Source: Flavobacteriales bacterium
GTDB lineage: Bacteria; Bacteroidota; Bacteroidia; Flavobacteriales_D; JAHECK01
Direction: 5' to 3'
DNA length: 34,764 bases
Assembly: GCA_024641785.1 (NCBI GenBank)
Contig: JAHECK010000021.1
Span: 1-34,764 of the forward strand
Shown one piece after another: positions 22,259 to 30,073 of the stretch; position 1 is the first letter of the stretch; each line of letters opens with the position of its first letter. Made by a program: the position numbers and the translations under genes. The notes under the pieces were generated by a model. That model was not told where the DNA came from. It searched no databases and was given only the letters and a program-made list of their open reading frames with translations.

Positions 22259-23017
22259 TTACCACTTCAACCCTGGATATGCCCTTTGTAAATGTTGTAA
22301 CTCACTTAAAATGTGACCTAAATATTCGGTATGCTGTGCATTAAGTCTACCAGTTTGCATAAATTCATCCTTAGGTCGTTTTAAGGTAGCGCGATTTAAA
22401 ACTTCATCTACAGTGCTATTCCAATCAGATCTGAGATCATTTAGATCAACTCCAATTCCCATCTCAATAAGGTTTTCATCCACTTCATTCATTTCAAATA
22501 GATCTCCTGTAAACATCCATATTTCATCAAATGCATGTTGCATCTTCTTTTTACTTTCCGCTGTTCCATCACCTAAACGAATGACCCATTCTCCTGAATG
22601 ACGAAGATGATAGGTAACTTCTTTTAAAGACTTTAAAGCAAAAGCAGAAAGTTTTTGATCTTTACTTTTTCCTAAGGCTTTATAGAAATGATAGAAAAAG
22701 GCGCTATTCAGGAATAGTTTTGCGATACTATCCGCAAAATTCCCATTTGGTAATTCAGTAAGTAAAGTGTTATAATATTCTCGCTCACTTCTAAAATAGG
22801 CAAGATCATCTTCACTTTTTCCTTTTCCTTCAACTTCGGCGGCATAACTTAATGCAGCACGTGCTTGTCCAATTAGATCTAAGCTAATATTGGTCAAGGC
22901 GATATCTTCTTCTAATGTGGGTCCATTGCTTACCCATTCTGCTAATCGCTGACCTGCGATCAAACTACTATCACCTATCCTTAACAGATAATTAAATAAT
23001 GCTTCTCTAAGTTCCAT
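22259..23017 (-). CDS. paaC: Phenylacetyl-CoA epoxidase structural subunit PaaC
   Basis: 252-residue ferritin-like structural partner of PaaA in the phenylacetyl-CoA epoxidase (PaaABCE) complex. It begins MELREALFNYLLRIGDSSLIAGQRLAEW and contains EEDIALTNISLDLIGQARAALSYAAE, then KSLKEVTYHLRHSGEWVIRLGDGTAESKKKMQ, typical of PaaC, and ends with HTEYLGHILSELQHLQRAYPGLKW. PaaC is helical and stabilises PaaA; it lacks the catalytic di-iron site. The start lies 12 bases behind paaB. Downstream, the cluster is interrupted by a 259-base repeat island before paaD. Confidence 0.96.
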   Translation of the reverse strand: MELREALFNYLLRIGDSSLIAGQRLAEWVSNGPTLEEDIALTNISLDLIGQARAALSYAAEVEGKGKSEDDLAYFRSEREYYNTLLTELPNGNFADSIAKLFLNSAFFYHFYKALGKSKDQKLSAFALKSLKEVTYHLRHSGEWVIRLGDGTAESKKKMQHAFDEIWMFTGDLFEMNEVDENLIEMGIGVDLNDLRSDWNSTVDEVLNRATLKRPKDEFMQTGRLNAQHTEYLGHILSELQHLQRAYPGLKW

Positions 23018-23029
23018 AATTCGATCTTA

Positions 23030-23320
23030 TTAAATCTGTTTTGCTCCTTTAGGTACGTGGTAATGAGAAGCCTGACGGTATAGTTTATCATTTGCAGGAT
23101 CAAAAAAGGAATCACTATCATCCGGATTTGAAGCAACAATATAATCACTCATGACTACCCAAATGGAAGTCCCTTCTCCACGTCGTGTATAGGTATCACG
23201 CGCATTTTGTAAGGCCATTTCCTTATCTGTTGCATGAACACTTCCGGCATGTTTATGAGGCATTCCGCTTTTATTTTGAATAAAAACTTCCCAAATATCT
23301 CCTTGTGTATCTTTTTCCAT
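23030..23320 (-). CDS. paaB: Phenylacetyl-CoA epoxidase subunit PaaB
   Basis: Small (96 residues) subunit of the phenylacetyl-CoA epoxidase that bridges PaaAC heterodimers. The sequence is close to the family standard throughout: WEVFIQNKSGMPHKHAGSVHA near the start, MALQNARDTYTRRGEGTSIWVV in the middle, FFDPANDKLYRQASHYHVPKGAKQI at the end. It sits between paaA (11-base gap) and paaC (12-base gap). Confidence 0.97.
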   Translation of the reverse strand: MEKDTQGDIWEVFIQNKSGMPHKHAGSVHATDKEMALQNARDTYTRRGEGTSIWVVMSDYIVASNPDDSDSFFDPANDKLYRQASHYHVPKGAKQI

Positions 23321-23331
23321 TACAATTTTTT

Positions 23332-24276
23332 TTAAACGGTTTGAGCTTCTTTTGTTCTTTGTTTTTCAGCATAAGCGATCGCTGCTTCCCGAACCCATAA
23401 TCCTTCATCATGCGCTTTTTTATGATGAGTTACACGCTGTTTATTACATGGCCCATTTCCTTTTACAACATTCCAGAATTCATCCCAATCGATAGGACTG
23501 TGATCATAGTGTCCTTTTTCTTCATTCCATTTCAAATTTGGATCGGGTATGCTAAGTCCGATAACTTCCGCTTGTTGTATGGTCTTGTCGATGAATTTTT
23601 GACGAAGAGCATCATTCGAATCGCGTTTTATTTTCCACTTCATTGCATTTCCGGTATTCGGAGAATCTGAATCATGAGGACCAAACATCATTAACGAAGG
23701 AAACCACATGCGATTTAGTGCATCTTGTGCCATCTGTTTTTGCTCCGGACTTCCTAATGCCATTGTAGAAATGATCTCATAGCCTTGTCGCTGATGGAAA
23801 CTCTCTTCAATACATATTCTAACCATGGCTCGTGCATAAGGACCATACGAAGTACGCTGTAAGGAAACTTGATTTACGATCGCTGCTCCATCAACAAGCC
23901 ATCCAACCGCTCCCATATCAGCCCATGTTAATGTCGGATAATTAAAAATACTGGAGTACTTCGCTTTACCTTCATGTAACTGGTGTATAAATTCATTTCT
24001 TGATACTCCAAGCGTTTCACCTGCGGCATATAAATAAAGGCCATGACCTGCTTCATCCTGGATCTTAGCCATCAAGACAGCTTTTGCCCTAAGGGTAGGG
24101 GCACGAAGCAACCAATTTCCTTCCGGTTGCATTCCGATAACCTCGGAATGGGCATGTTGCGAAATTTGTCGTGCAAGATGATCTTTATAGCCTTCAGGCA
24201 TCCAGTCTTTGGGTTCAATTTTCATTTCAAGATCAATTTTTTCTTGAAAATGGACTTCCTTTTCGTTCTCAGTCAT
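23332..24276 (-). CDS. paaA: Phenylacetyl-CoA epoxidase catalytic subunit PaaA
   Basis: Catalytic di-iron subunit (314 residues) that epoxidises the aromatic ring of phenylacetyl-CoA with O2. The iron-ligand helices are visible: [17 protein letters not shown] (ExxH) and [14 protein letters not shown] (ExxH). Other family stretches are [40 protein letters not shown], and [19 protein letters not shown]. The start [10 protein letters not shown] is the first ATG. It heads the operon paaA-B-C, then paaD-G after a repeat island. The reductase gene paaE and the ligase paaK are not in the window. A perfect 14-bp palindrome lies about 35 bases upstream and may be an operator. Confidence 0.97.
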   Translation of the reverse strand: MTENEKEVHFQEKIDLEMKIEPKDWMPEGYKDHLARQISQHAHSEVIGMQPEGNWLLRAPTLRAKAVLMAKIQDEAGHGLYLYAAGETLGVSRNEFIHQLHEGKAKYSSIFNYPTLTWADMGAVGWLVDGAAIVNQVSLQRTSYGPYARAMVRICIEESFHQRQGYEIISTMALGSPEQKQMAQDALNRMWFPSLMMFGPHDSDSPNTGNAMKWKIKRDSNDALRQKFIDKTIQQAEVIGLSIPDPNLKWNEEKGHYDHSPIDWDEFWNVVKGNGPCNKQRVTHHKKAHDEGLWVREAAIAYAEKQRTKEAQTV

Positions 24277-24310
24277 AGCAGATAATTAATCTTATAAAAA
24301 TAAGTGTTTA

Positions 24311-24324
24311 AGGGAAATTTCCCT
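24311..24324. promoter_or_regulatory. Candidate operator: palindrome AGGGAAATTTCCCT upstream of paaA
   Basis: Perfect 14-bp palindrome beginning 34 bases upstream of the paaA ATG. With one bulged base it extends to GTTTA/TAAAC arms (24306-24328). The place suits a regulator such as a TetR-type PaaR, but no regulator gene is adjacent and the binding protein is unknown. Confidence 0.4.
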
Positions 24325-24325
24325 A

Positions 24326-24568
24326 AACTATATTTTATCAAAATACATGGTCCCTAAAAGGCCTGAAAATGAACGAAATATTTAATTTTTGGATTTTGAA
24401 CTTGTGCTGCCCACGACAGTGCGTCAGTAATTTGAGCTTGTTTTGGATTTTGGAATTAGAATTTTGTGCTTTCCCCAACTAATAGTCTACTCAAATTATT
24501 AAGTAATTCTCTTAACTAGTTCTCTATATTTGCATAAAATTTAACGATCAAAATTAGATTTAAAATCA
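24326..24568. other. Spacer between divergent paaA and marC
   Basis: Contains two copies of a TTTTGGATTTTG...TTGTGCT stretch (about 24386-24408 and 24440-24470), of the low-complexity kind also found behind marC at about 25383-25412, then the marC promoter region. No coding sequence was seen. Confidence 0.55.
24525..24532 (+). promoter_or_regulatory. -7 promoter element (TATATTTG) for marC
   Basis: TATATTTG fits TAnnTTTG exactly and lies 36 bases before the ATG at 24569. No clear -33 box was seen. Confidence 0.55.
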
Positions 24569-25219
24569 ATGAACGATATTTTAATTGAGAAGGCATATAG
24601 TATCCTGACACAATCCATCGCGCTTTTCACTATTATGAATAGCATTTCTGCAGGAGTAATCATGCTAACCTTAGTCCCTGAAACCGTTTCTCATAAAGCG
24701 CTTAAGCGAATTGCACTTAGAAATACAAAAGCAGTTTTTATTTCGATGATAGTACTATTTATCATTGGCGTTTATGTATTTGATGTTTTTGGTATTTCTC
24801 CTGCTTCTTTACGTGTTTTTGGAGGGATCATATTATTATTGATGGGAGTGAACATGGTTCAGGGTCATGATAAAAAATTAAATTCTAGTCAAAAAGAAAG
24901 AAGTGCTGCAATGGATAAAGAAGATATATCTATCGTACCATTGGCAATTCCAATTATTGTAGGTCCCGGATTGGCAACTTCTTTGATCACTTCTCAAATT
25001 GAAGCGAAAGATTGGATGGATTATGCAGTAACTATTATCGCTATTATCTTAGTTACTTTTTCAAATTATTTCCTTTTGTCAAACATGAATTATATAAAAA
25101 TTCGATTGGGGGTTAATGGTATTAAAGTTCTGAATAGATTAATGGGATTAGTTGTAGGTAGTCTGGCTGTGCAAATGATTCTTTTAGGTTTGCAACAATT
25201 ATGGAACTTATATGCATAA
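24569..25219 (+). CDS. MarC-family integral membrane protein
   Basis: Inner-membrane protein of 216 residues with about six hydrophobic segments, of the MarC (UPF0056) family. Diagnostic segments are LFTIMNSISAGVIMLTL near the start, LRVFGGIILLLMGVNM, and IVPLAIPIIVGPGLATSLIT, matching the family PLAIPLLAGPGAI motif. Despite the name, MarC was found not to cause multiple antibiotic resistance and its transport substrate is unknown. It is monocistronic, with its own -7 box. Its stop codon runs into an A-tract and hairpin, and a second, bidirectional terminator lies about 220 bases further on. Confidence 0.88.
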   Translation: MNDILIEKAYSILTQSIALFTIMNSISAGVIMLTLVPETVSHKALKRIALRNTKAVFISMIVLFIIGVYVFDVFGISPASLRVFGGIILLLMGVNMVQGHDKKLNSSQKERSAAMDKEDISIVPLAIPIIVGPGLATSLITSQIEAKDWMDYAVTIIAIILVTFSNYFLLSNMNYIKIRLGVNGIKVLNRLMGLVVGSLAVQMILLGLQQLWNLYA

Positions 25220-25238
25220 AAAAACCGATAGTTATCGG
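25218..25238 (-). terminator. Hairpin with T-tract on the minus strand, next to the marC stop
   Basis: CCGATAGTTATCGG (25225-25238) is a short perfect hairpin. Read on the minus strand it is followed by seven T residues, so it can stop transcripts entering marC from the right. On the + strand it has no T-tract. It shares the 14-mer AAAAAAACCGATAG with the terminator at 25441. Confidence 0.6.
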
Positions 25239-25440
25239 ACAAAATTCTAAACAAGCTTTAAACACTAAATCCAAAACCAATCAGTCTCTGGAGGATTCAA
25301 GATTTCAAAAACTTGTTTTTTTCCTTAAATAACTAGCAACAAGCAATTTTGAAAATTGGGATATTTGAGCATTCGAATTTATTTAGGATTTTGAGTTTGG
25401 GATTTAGGATTTTAAGCAAAGTGTCCGAATTACTAAAAAC
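25239..25440. other. Low-complexity spacer behind marC
   Basis: No gene. The right-hand part holds TTAGGATTTTGAG and GGGATTTAGGATTTT repeats (about 25383-25412) related to the GGATTTTG stretches in front of marC. The open frame across it encodes only low-complexity sequence. Confidence 0.55.
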
Positions 25441-25441
25441 A

Positions 25442-25474
25442 AAAAAACCGATAGCTTTTGACTACCGGTTTTTT
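25442..25474. terminator. Bidirectional terminator between marC and the Na/Pi cotransporter gene
   Basis: AAAAAACCGATAG (25442-25454) pairs with CTACCGGTTTTTT (25462-25474) across a 7-base loop with one mismatch. Both strands end in a T-run, so it can serve marC (+) and the convergent Na/Pi cotransporter gene (-), whose stop is 35 bases away. Confidence 0.85.
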
Positions 25475-25508
25475 AAATTATTCTTTCCCGTAAATCTGCG
25501 AGATACTT

Positions 25509-27215
25509 TTAAATCATTCCTTTTATTGCTTCATTTACATTGATAACGTGATCTCCAGCTCGTTCTAATAATGTGTAAAGGTTAGAGTAAATTAATCCGC
25601 TCTTTACATTATAATCTCTATTCTCGATACTTGTGAGATGAAGTTTTCTTAATTTTTTCTTGTTTGCATTAATTTCAAGTTCCAATTCTTGGGCTGATTG
25701 AATATCCACTTTATCCCATTGCCCATCCAGATTTATCGACATTAGAGAAATAGCAGCACCTACTTTTCCGGTCAGTTCTATTAATCCCTCACGTTGTTCT
25801 GGTGTAAACCATTGGGCTTGTTCTGCTTTTTTATCCAGCTCAATTCCAACTTGATATAAAATATCTGCAAGCCTTTCTAATTCATGAACTATGCTAAGCA
25901 TGCTTCTTACCCTTAGAGATTCGCTTGCACTTAATTCGATCTCAGTAACTTTCGATAGAAAATCAGCGATCTCTATTTCCAATCGGTCCGTATTTTCTTC
26001 TTGTTTTTTGATTTTCTTTAAAAGCTTTTCAATTTTCCCTTTTTTGGTTTCTGTATACATTAGGGTAATTGATCCAACCATTTTTTTGGTAATATTGCTA
26101 AATACAACCAATTCCTTTTTAACCTCCATTAAAGATAATTCAGGTGTTTTAATTGCACCGGAATTAATGTATTCAAGATGAAATTCTTCGTCTTCTTCTC
26201 CTTTTGATTTCACAGTTCTGGTGGCTATTTTAACTAAAATCCCAGCAAATCCTATCAATATGATCACATTGGTTAAATTAAATAAGGTATGAAATATAGA
26301 AAGACCATAAGTAACGGATTCTTCTGTTATTTCCATGCCATTTGTGCCAAGCGGAGAGCCAAAGCCCATTTCAATACTAACCCAGTCAACCATCTGTATA
26401 AAGAGAGGAAATACCAAAAGCATCCATGATACACCAATGATATTGAACATTGAGTGAATTCGGGCAGACCGTTTAGCATATACATTTCCAATTACTGAAG
26501 CAAGTTCAGCAGTGATAGTAGTACCAATATTTTCTCCTAAAACCATTGCTGCTCCAATATCAAAACTAATCCATCCCTTTGCCACTAATACTAACGTTAT
26601 AGTCATAGATGCACTAGATGATTGTACAATGATCGTTAAAAGCGTCCCAATTGCGATGAACAATAAATAAGAACCATAACCCCAATGTGCAAATCCTTGA
26701 AGGAATTCTAATAGCTCAGGATTACTCTTTATATCCGGAACAGAGTCTTTTAAAAAACTTAGTCCCATAAATAATAAGGCAAATCCAATTAAGAACTCAC
26801 CCCAATATTTGGTCTTTTTATATTTAGAAAACATTAACGGGAAAGCGATTGCAATGATTGGAAGAGCCATTTTTCCAATACTCACTTTAAATCCAAATGT
26901 CGAAACTAACCAAGCTGTAATAGTAGTACCAATATTAGCACCCATCATAATTCCGGCGGATTGAATTAATGACAACAATCCTGCATTTACAAAACTCACC
27001 GTCATTACTGTTGTGGCGGATGAAGACTGAACCAAGGCAGTGATTAAAAAGCCGGATAAAACGCCTAAATAGCGGTTTTTTGTCATCGAGCCTAATATAA
27101 ATCGCAGCTTATCTCCTGCAGCTTTTTGTAGGCCTTCGCTCATTATTTTCATTCCATAAATGAAAAATCCAAGAGCACCTATGACGGTTAAAAGATCTAA
27201 AAAATTAAATTTCAT
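25509..27215 (-). CDS. Na/Pi cotransporter family protein with C-terminal PhoU-like domain
   Basis: Inner-membrane Na-dependent phosphate transporter (NptA/PNaS type), 568 residues. The two inverted transport repeats carry the hallmark QSSSATT (63-69) and QSSSAS (198-203), each near a G(A/E)NIGTTITA motif (about 92-101 and 227-236). About eight or nine hydrophobic segments fill residues 5-335. A C-terminal cytoplasmic region (about 380-560) is helical and charged, with EKLLKKIKKQEENTDRLEIEIADFL and ERAGDHVINVNEAI, as in PhoU domains. It is divergent from a phosphate-selective porin; the shared upstream region carries a duplicated Pho-box-like element, so phosphate limitation probably induces it. 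Strict phosphate specificity is inferred. Confidence 0.93.
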   Translation of the reverse strand: MKFNFLDLLTVIGALGFFIYGMKIMSEGLQKAAGDKLRFILGSMTKNRYLGVLSGFLITALVQSSSATTVMTVSFVNAGLLSLIQSAGIMMGANIGTTITAWLVSTFGFKVSIGKMALPIIAIAFPLMFSKYKKTKYWGEFLIGFALLFMGLSFLKDSVPDIKSNPELLEFLQGFAHWGYGSYLLFIAIGTLLTIIVQSSSASMTITLVLVAKGWISFDIGAAMVLGENIGTTITAELASVIGNVYAKRSARIHSMFNIIGVSWMLLVFPLFIQMVDWVSIEMGFGSPLGTNGMEITEESVTYGLSIFHTLFNLTNVIILIGFAGILVKIATRTVKSKGEEDEEFHLEYINSGAIKTPELSLMEVKKELVVFSNITKKMVGSITLMYTETKKGKIEKLLKKIKKQEENTDRLEIEIADFLSKVTEIELSASESLRVRSMLSIVHELERLADILYQVGIELDKKAEQAQWFTPEQREGLIELTGKVGAAISLMSINLDGQWDKVDIQSAQELELEINANKKKLRKLHLTSIENRDYNVKSGLIYSNLYTLLERAGDHVINVNEAIKGMI

Positions 27216-27238
27216 AATCTATTGTGGTTATTTGAGGG

Positions 27239-27246
27239 CAAAAGTA
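27239..27246 (-). promoter_or_regulatory. -7 promoter element (TACTTTTG, minus strand) for the Na/Pi cotransporter gene
   Basis: On the minus strand the sequence reads TACTTTTG, an exact TAnnTTTG, ending 23 bases before the ATG at 27215. The Pho-box-like element starts about 30 bases upstream of it. Confidence 0.55.
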
Positions 27247-27275
27247 AATTTTGATACTAAACGATTAATCTTTGT

Positions 27276-27294
27276 AATGTTAAATTAAAGTTAA
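27276..27294 (-). promoter_or_regulatory. Pho-box-like element, copy 1 (Na/Pi cotransporter side)
   Basis: Minus strand: TTAACTTTAATTTAACATT. It contains two TTAAC-type hexamers, TTAACT and TTAACA, with an 11-bp period (5-base spacer). This is the layout of PhoP/PhoB-family direct repeats; Bacillus PhoP prefers TT(A/T/C)ACA with 11-bp spacing. It lies about 30 bases upstream of the -7 box. Confidence 0.55.
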
Positions 27295-27390
27295 TAATAT
27301 TCATAAAAAGAGAGCAAGTATTTTTTCCATTACTCACAAAATGAAGGAAATTGAGCTATAATTTAAGTCTTTACAGATTCACTGCATTTC

Positions 27391-27409
27391 AATATTAAAT
27401 TAAGGTTAA
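27391..27409. promoter_or_regulatory. Pho-box-like element, copy 2 (porin side)
   Basis: The minus strand reads TTAACCTTAATTTAATATT, identical to copy 1 at 17 of 19 positions and in the same orientation. Read on the + strand toward the porin it is TTAAAT-N5-TTAAAT, again with an 11-bp period. A TAATTTG sequence at about 27449-27455, resembling a shortened -7 box, follows about 40 bases downstream. Confidence 0.5.
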
Positions 27410-27471
27410 ATAATAGGTATAAGCTTTATTAAGAGCTTTAATCAGGTTTAATTTGCGGAAAATTTTACCTG

Positions 27472-28593
27472 ATGAAAAAAATACTATTAACGATTGCCCT
27501 TTTGGGGGTATTATCTATTTCCTATTCCCAAATTAAGTATGATGGGACCTTTGGGAAAGGAATTGGTTTCGAGACCAATGATGGAACTTTTGGACTTGTT
27601 TTTGGAACAAGAATTCAACCTAGATGGGACTTTACTTATGATTTACAGGACAGTACTTTTACTGATCGTATGACCATTAAAAGGTCTCGATTGAAATTCG
27701 ATGGATTTTTTATAAATAAAGATCTTCGATATAAATTTGAATACGATGTAGTTGGAGGATATGTTAGAGACGCTGTAGTGAAATATAGGTTTGCTCCAAA
27801 ATGGGATCTTTGGTTTGGACAAACTAAACTTCCGGGTAACAGAGAGAGAATTATTAGTTCTGCTAATATGAATATGATCGACCGATCTACTTATAATACC
27901 TTTTTTACTTTAGATCGTGATCTTGGATTTCAGTTGCATAATGAATTTACTTTAGGGGAAGTCCTTGTATTAAATCATTGGGCAGTCTCAGCAGGAAATG
28001 GAATACTTGATCTTTCTTCCTCAAAGGGAGTAGAGCTTACAGGTAAATTTGAAGTCCTTCCTTTTGGTGCTTTTACAAAAAAAGGGGATTACATTGGAGG
28101 AGACATCTACCATGAAGAAACAATAAAACTTTCTATTGCATTTGGAGCGGACTATAATATGTCAGCATATAAATCAAATGGGCAAATCGGAACTAGACCG
28201 GGAGAAAATGCAGATCTTTTGTTATTTTCTGGGGATGTGCTAATGAAATATAAAGGGATTTCATTGCTTGTGGAAGCAGGTGCAAGAAGCACCCCGAATC
28301 AATCTGCCATTGTTTATGATCCAGAAGGAAATGAAACAGGGGCCTTTTATACCGGCTGGGGAATGAATTTTCAAGGAGGCTATGTCTTTCAAAATATGTG
28401 GGAGATAGTAGGTCGATATTCATTTACAAACCCAAATATTGATTTTTACAAATCAAGAGAGGAATATCTTCTTGGAGTGAATAAGTATATATTCGGGCAT
28501 AAATTCAAAGTCCAGGCAGACGCAGCCTATCATATGGTTGATGGAATAGATGATGCTGTTGTAGGAAGATTGCAATTAGAATTGCATTTCTAA
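27472..28593 (+). CDS. Phosphate-selective porin O/P family outer-membrane protein
   Basis: Outer-membrane beta-barrel porin of 373 residues (OprO/OprP-type, Pfam phosphate-selective porin O and P). A signal peptide (MKKILLTIALLGVLSISYSQ) is followed by IKYDGTFGKGIGFETNDGTFGLVFGTRIQPRWDF, then RMTIKRSRLKFDGFFINKDLRYKFEYDV, WDLWFGQTKLPGNRERIISSANMNMIDRS and a C-terminal strand ending LQLELHF, with the terminal Phe typical of barrel proteins. Its divergent neighbour is a Na/Pi cotransporter, which supports a phosphate role: porin for the outer membrane, symporter for the inner. Its stop codon overlaps the stop of the convergent MFS gene by four bases (CTAA). Confidence 0.9.
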   Translation: MKKILLTIALLGVLSISYSQIKYDGTFGKGIGFETNDGTFGLVFGTRIQPRWDFTYDLQDSTFTDRMTIKRSRLKFDGFFINKDLRYKFEYDVVGGYVRDAVVKYRFAPKWDLWFGQTKLPGNRERIISSANMNMIDRSTYNTFFTLDRDLGFQLHNEFTLGEVLVLNHWAVSAGNGILDLSSSKGVELTGKFEVLPFGAFTKKGDYIGGDIYHEETIKLSIAFGADYNMSAYKSNGQIGTRPGENADLLLFSGDVLMKYKGISLLVEAGARSTPNQSAIVYDPEGNETGAFYTGWGMNFQGGYVFQNMWEIVGRYSFTNPNIDFYKSREEYLLGVNKYIFGHKFKVQADAAYHMVDGIDDAVVGRLQLELHF

Positions 28594-29975
28594 ACTGAGA
28601 ATCTGTTTTTAGGGATCCTCGATAAGAGGATAAGTCCAATTATAAAGAAGGTAAGCAAGGCAAAAAGTGTGTTGCGCGTATCTCCACTTATGGCATATAT
28701 GATACCATAAATGAGTGTTCCTAAAACAATACCCAACTTATCTGAAATATCGAAAAAGGAGAAGTAAGATGAATGGTCGATCGTTTGCGGTAATAATTTT
28801 GAATAACTTGATCTTGATAATGACTGTATTCCTCCCATAACGAGTCCAACAGAGCCGGCTAAAAAATAAAAACCAACAGCTGTATAGGTGAAAAAGGCTT
28901 GAAACATTATAAGAATCCAAAAGGCTACTGCAACCATCAAAGCGGGTATATTCCCAATTTTTCCTGATAAAAAACTGAAAAAATAGGCTCCTATGATTGC
29001 GATCAGCTGAATAATCAATATCGAAATGATCAGTCCTGAATCAGGCATACCTGTAATCTCTTTTTTAGCAAAAGTGATAGCCATGTACATCACAGTTTGC
29101 ACTCCCATATTATAAGTGAAATAGGAAAGCAGGAAGCGTTTTAAGATAAGATTATGTTTAAGTGACTTCCAAACTTTCATTAATTCTAAATAGCCATTAT
29201 ATAAATAATGCTTATTCGTTTTATTCTGTCTCTTGCTTTCCGGTAAAAAATAAAATGTGATCAAACTAAATCCTATCCACCATAACCCTACACTTAAAAA
29301 TGAAATTCGAGTCGCCTGTCCAACATAAAAAGAACGAGCTTCATTCTGCGCATCAACAATTGATTTCCCTTCTAATTGAACGATCAAATCTGCTTTCGTT
29401 GCAATAGCAAAAAACCATTCCGGTTGCATGATCATCAATAAATTAAAGATTAAAAGAATGACGGATCCAAGATACCCAAGTGAATAGCCCTTTGCGCTTA
29501 CTTTATCCTGTAATTCCGGTGGGGCAATTTCAGGTAAAAAAGCATTGTAAAAAACAATGCTTCCCGAATAACCGATCGTTGCAAGAATTAGGAAGATCAT
29601 CCCTATTTCGATTGCATCAACATTAAAAAAATAGAGTAGCGAGCAGGAAGTAGCACCGAGTATAGCAAAGAACTTCATAAAACTCTTTTTCTTTCCGGAA
29701 TAATCTGCAATACCACTTAATAATGGAGTTATAAAAGCAATTAGAAGAAAAGAAAGTGAAAATGTCCACGATAATAGTGAGGTATTCCTGATTTGAATGC
29801 CAAATAGCTCTACTAAATCGCTTATCACTTCACCTGAATCATTTTTTGTAACAGTAATGTTTTCAAAGAAAATAGGAAAAATAGAGGAAGTAATGACCAA
29901 TGTATAAACCGAATTGGCCCAATCATACATCGCCCATGCATTGATCTGTTTTGTATTAATATTTTTAGAAATCAC
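28590..29975 (-). CDS. MFS transporter, UMF1/Atg22-like
   Basis: Inner-membrane transporter of 461 residues with about twelve hydrophobic segments. The N-terminal INAWAMYDWANSVYTLVI is the hallmark of the UMF1/Atg22-like MFS branch; in yeast Atg22 exports amino acids from the vacuole, while bacterial substrates are unknown. Other features are the MFS loop GIADYSGKKKSFMKFF after TM2, NAFLPEIAPPELQDKVSAKGYSLGYLGS, and GGIQSLSRSSYSKLLPQ in the second half. An extra loop of about 25 residues (IATKADLIVQLEGKSIVDAQNEA) lies near the middle. It overlaps the porin stop by four bases and is divergent from the CRTAC1-like gene across a 98-base gap. Confidence 0.9.
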   Translation of the reverse strand: MISKNINTKQINAWAMYDWANSVYTLVITSSIFPIFFENITVTKNDSGEVISDLVELFGIQIRNTSLLSWTFSLSFLLIAFITPLLSGIADYSGKKKSFMKFFAILGATSCSLLYFFNVDAIEIGMIFLILATIGYSGSIVFYNAFLPEIAPPELQDKVSAKGYSLGYLGSVILLIFNLLMIMQPEWFFAIATKADLIVQLEGKSIVDAQNEARSFYVGQATRISFLSVGLWWIGFSLITFYFLPESKRQNKTNKHYLYNGYLELMKVWKSLKHNLILKRFLLSYFTYNMGVQTVMYMAITFAKKEITGMPDSGLIISILIIQLIAIIGAYFFSFLSGKIGNIPALMVAVAFWILIMFQAFFTYTAVGFYFLAGSVGLVMGGIQSLSRSSYSKLLPQTIDHSSYFSFFDISDKLGIVLGTLIYGIIYAISGDTRNTLFALLTFFIIGLILLSRIPKNRFSV

Positions 29976-30073
29976 TTTCCTTCTATTTTAAGGCAATATT
30001 AACTAATTTCAATAATTGATTTCTTTTTATCATATTTACTTGACTTTTACTCGTTTAAAACAAAGAACCAACT

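Noticed and set aside
22072-22344. Open frames on the + strand across the paaC-paaD spacer
   Set aside because: The translations are low-complexity (Phe/Leu/Ser-rich) products of T-rich repeats, they run into paaC antisense, and two overlapping frames look equally gene-like.
25349-25543. 64-codon + strand frame behind marC
   Set aside because: It begins with TTG, follows GGATTTTG repeats, crosses the bidirectional terminator and enters the Na/Pi gene antisense.
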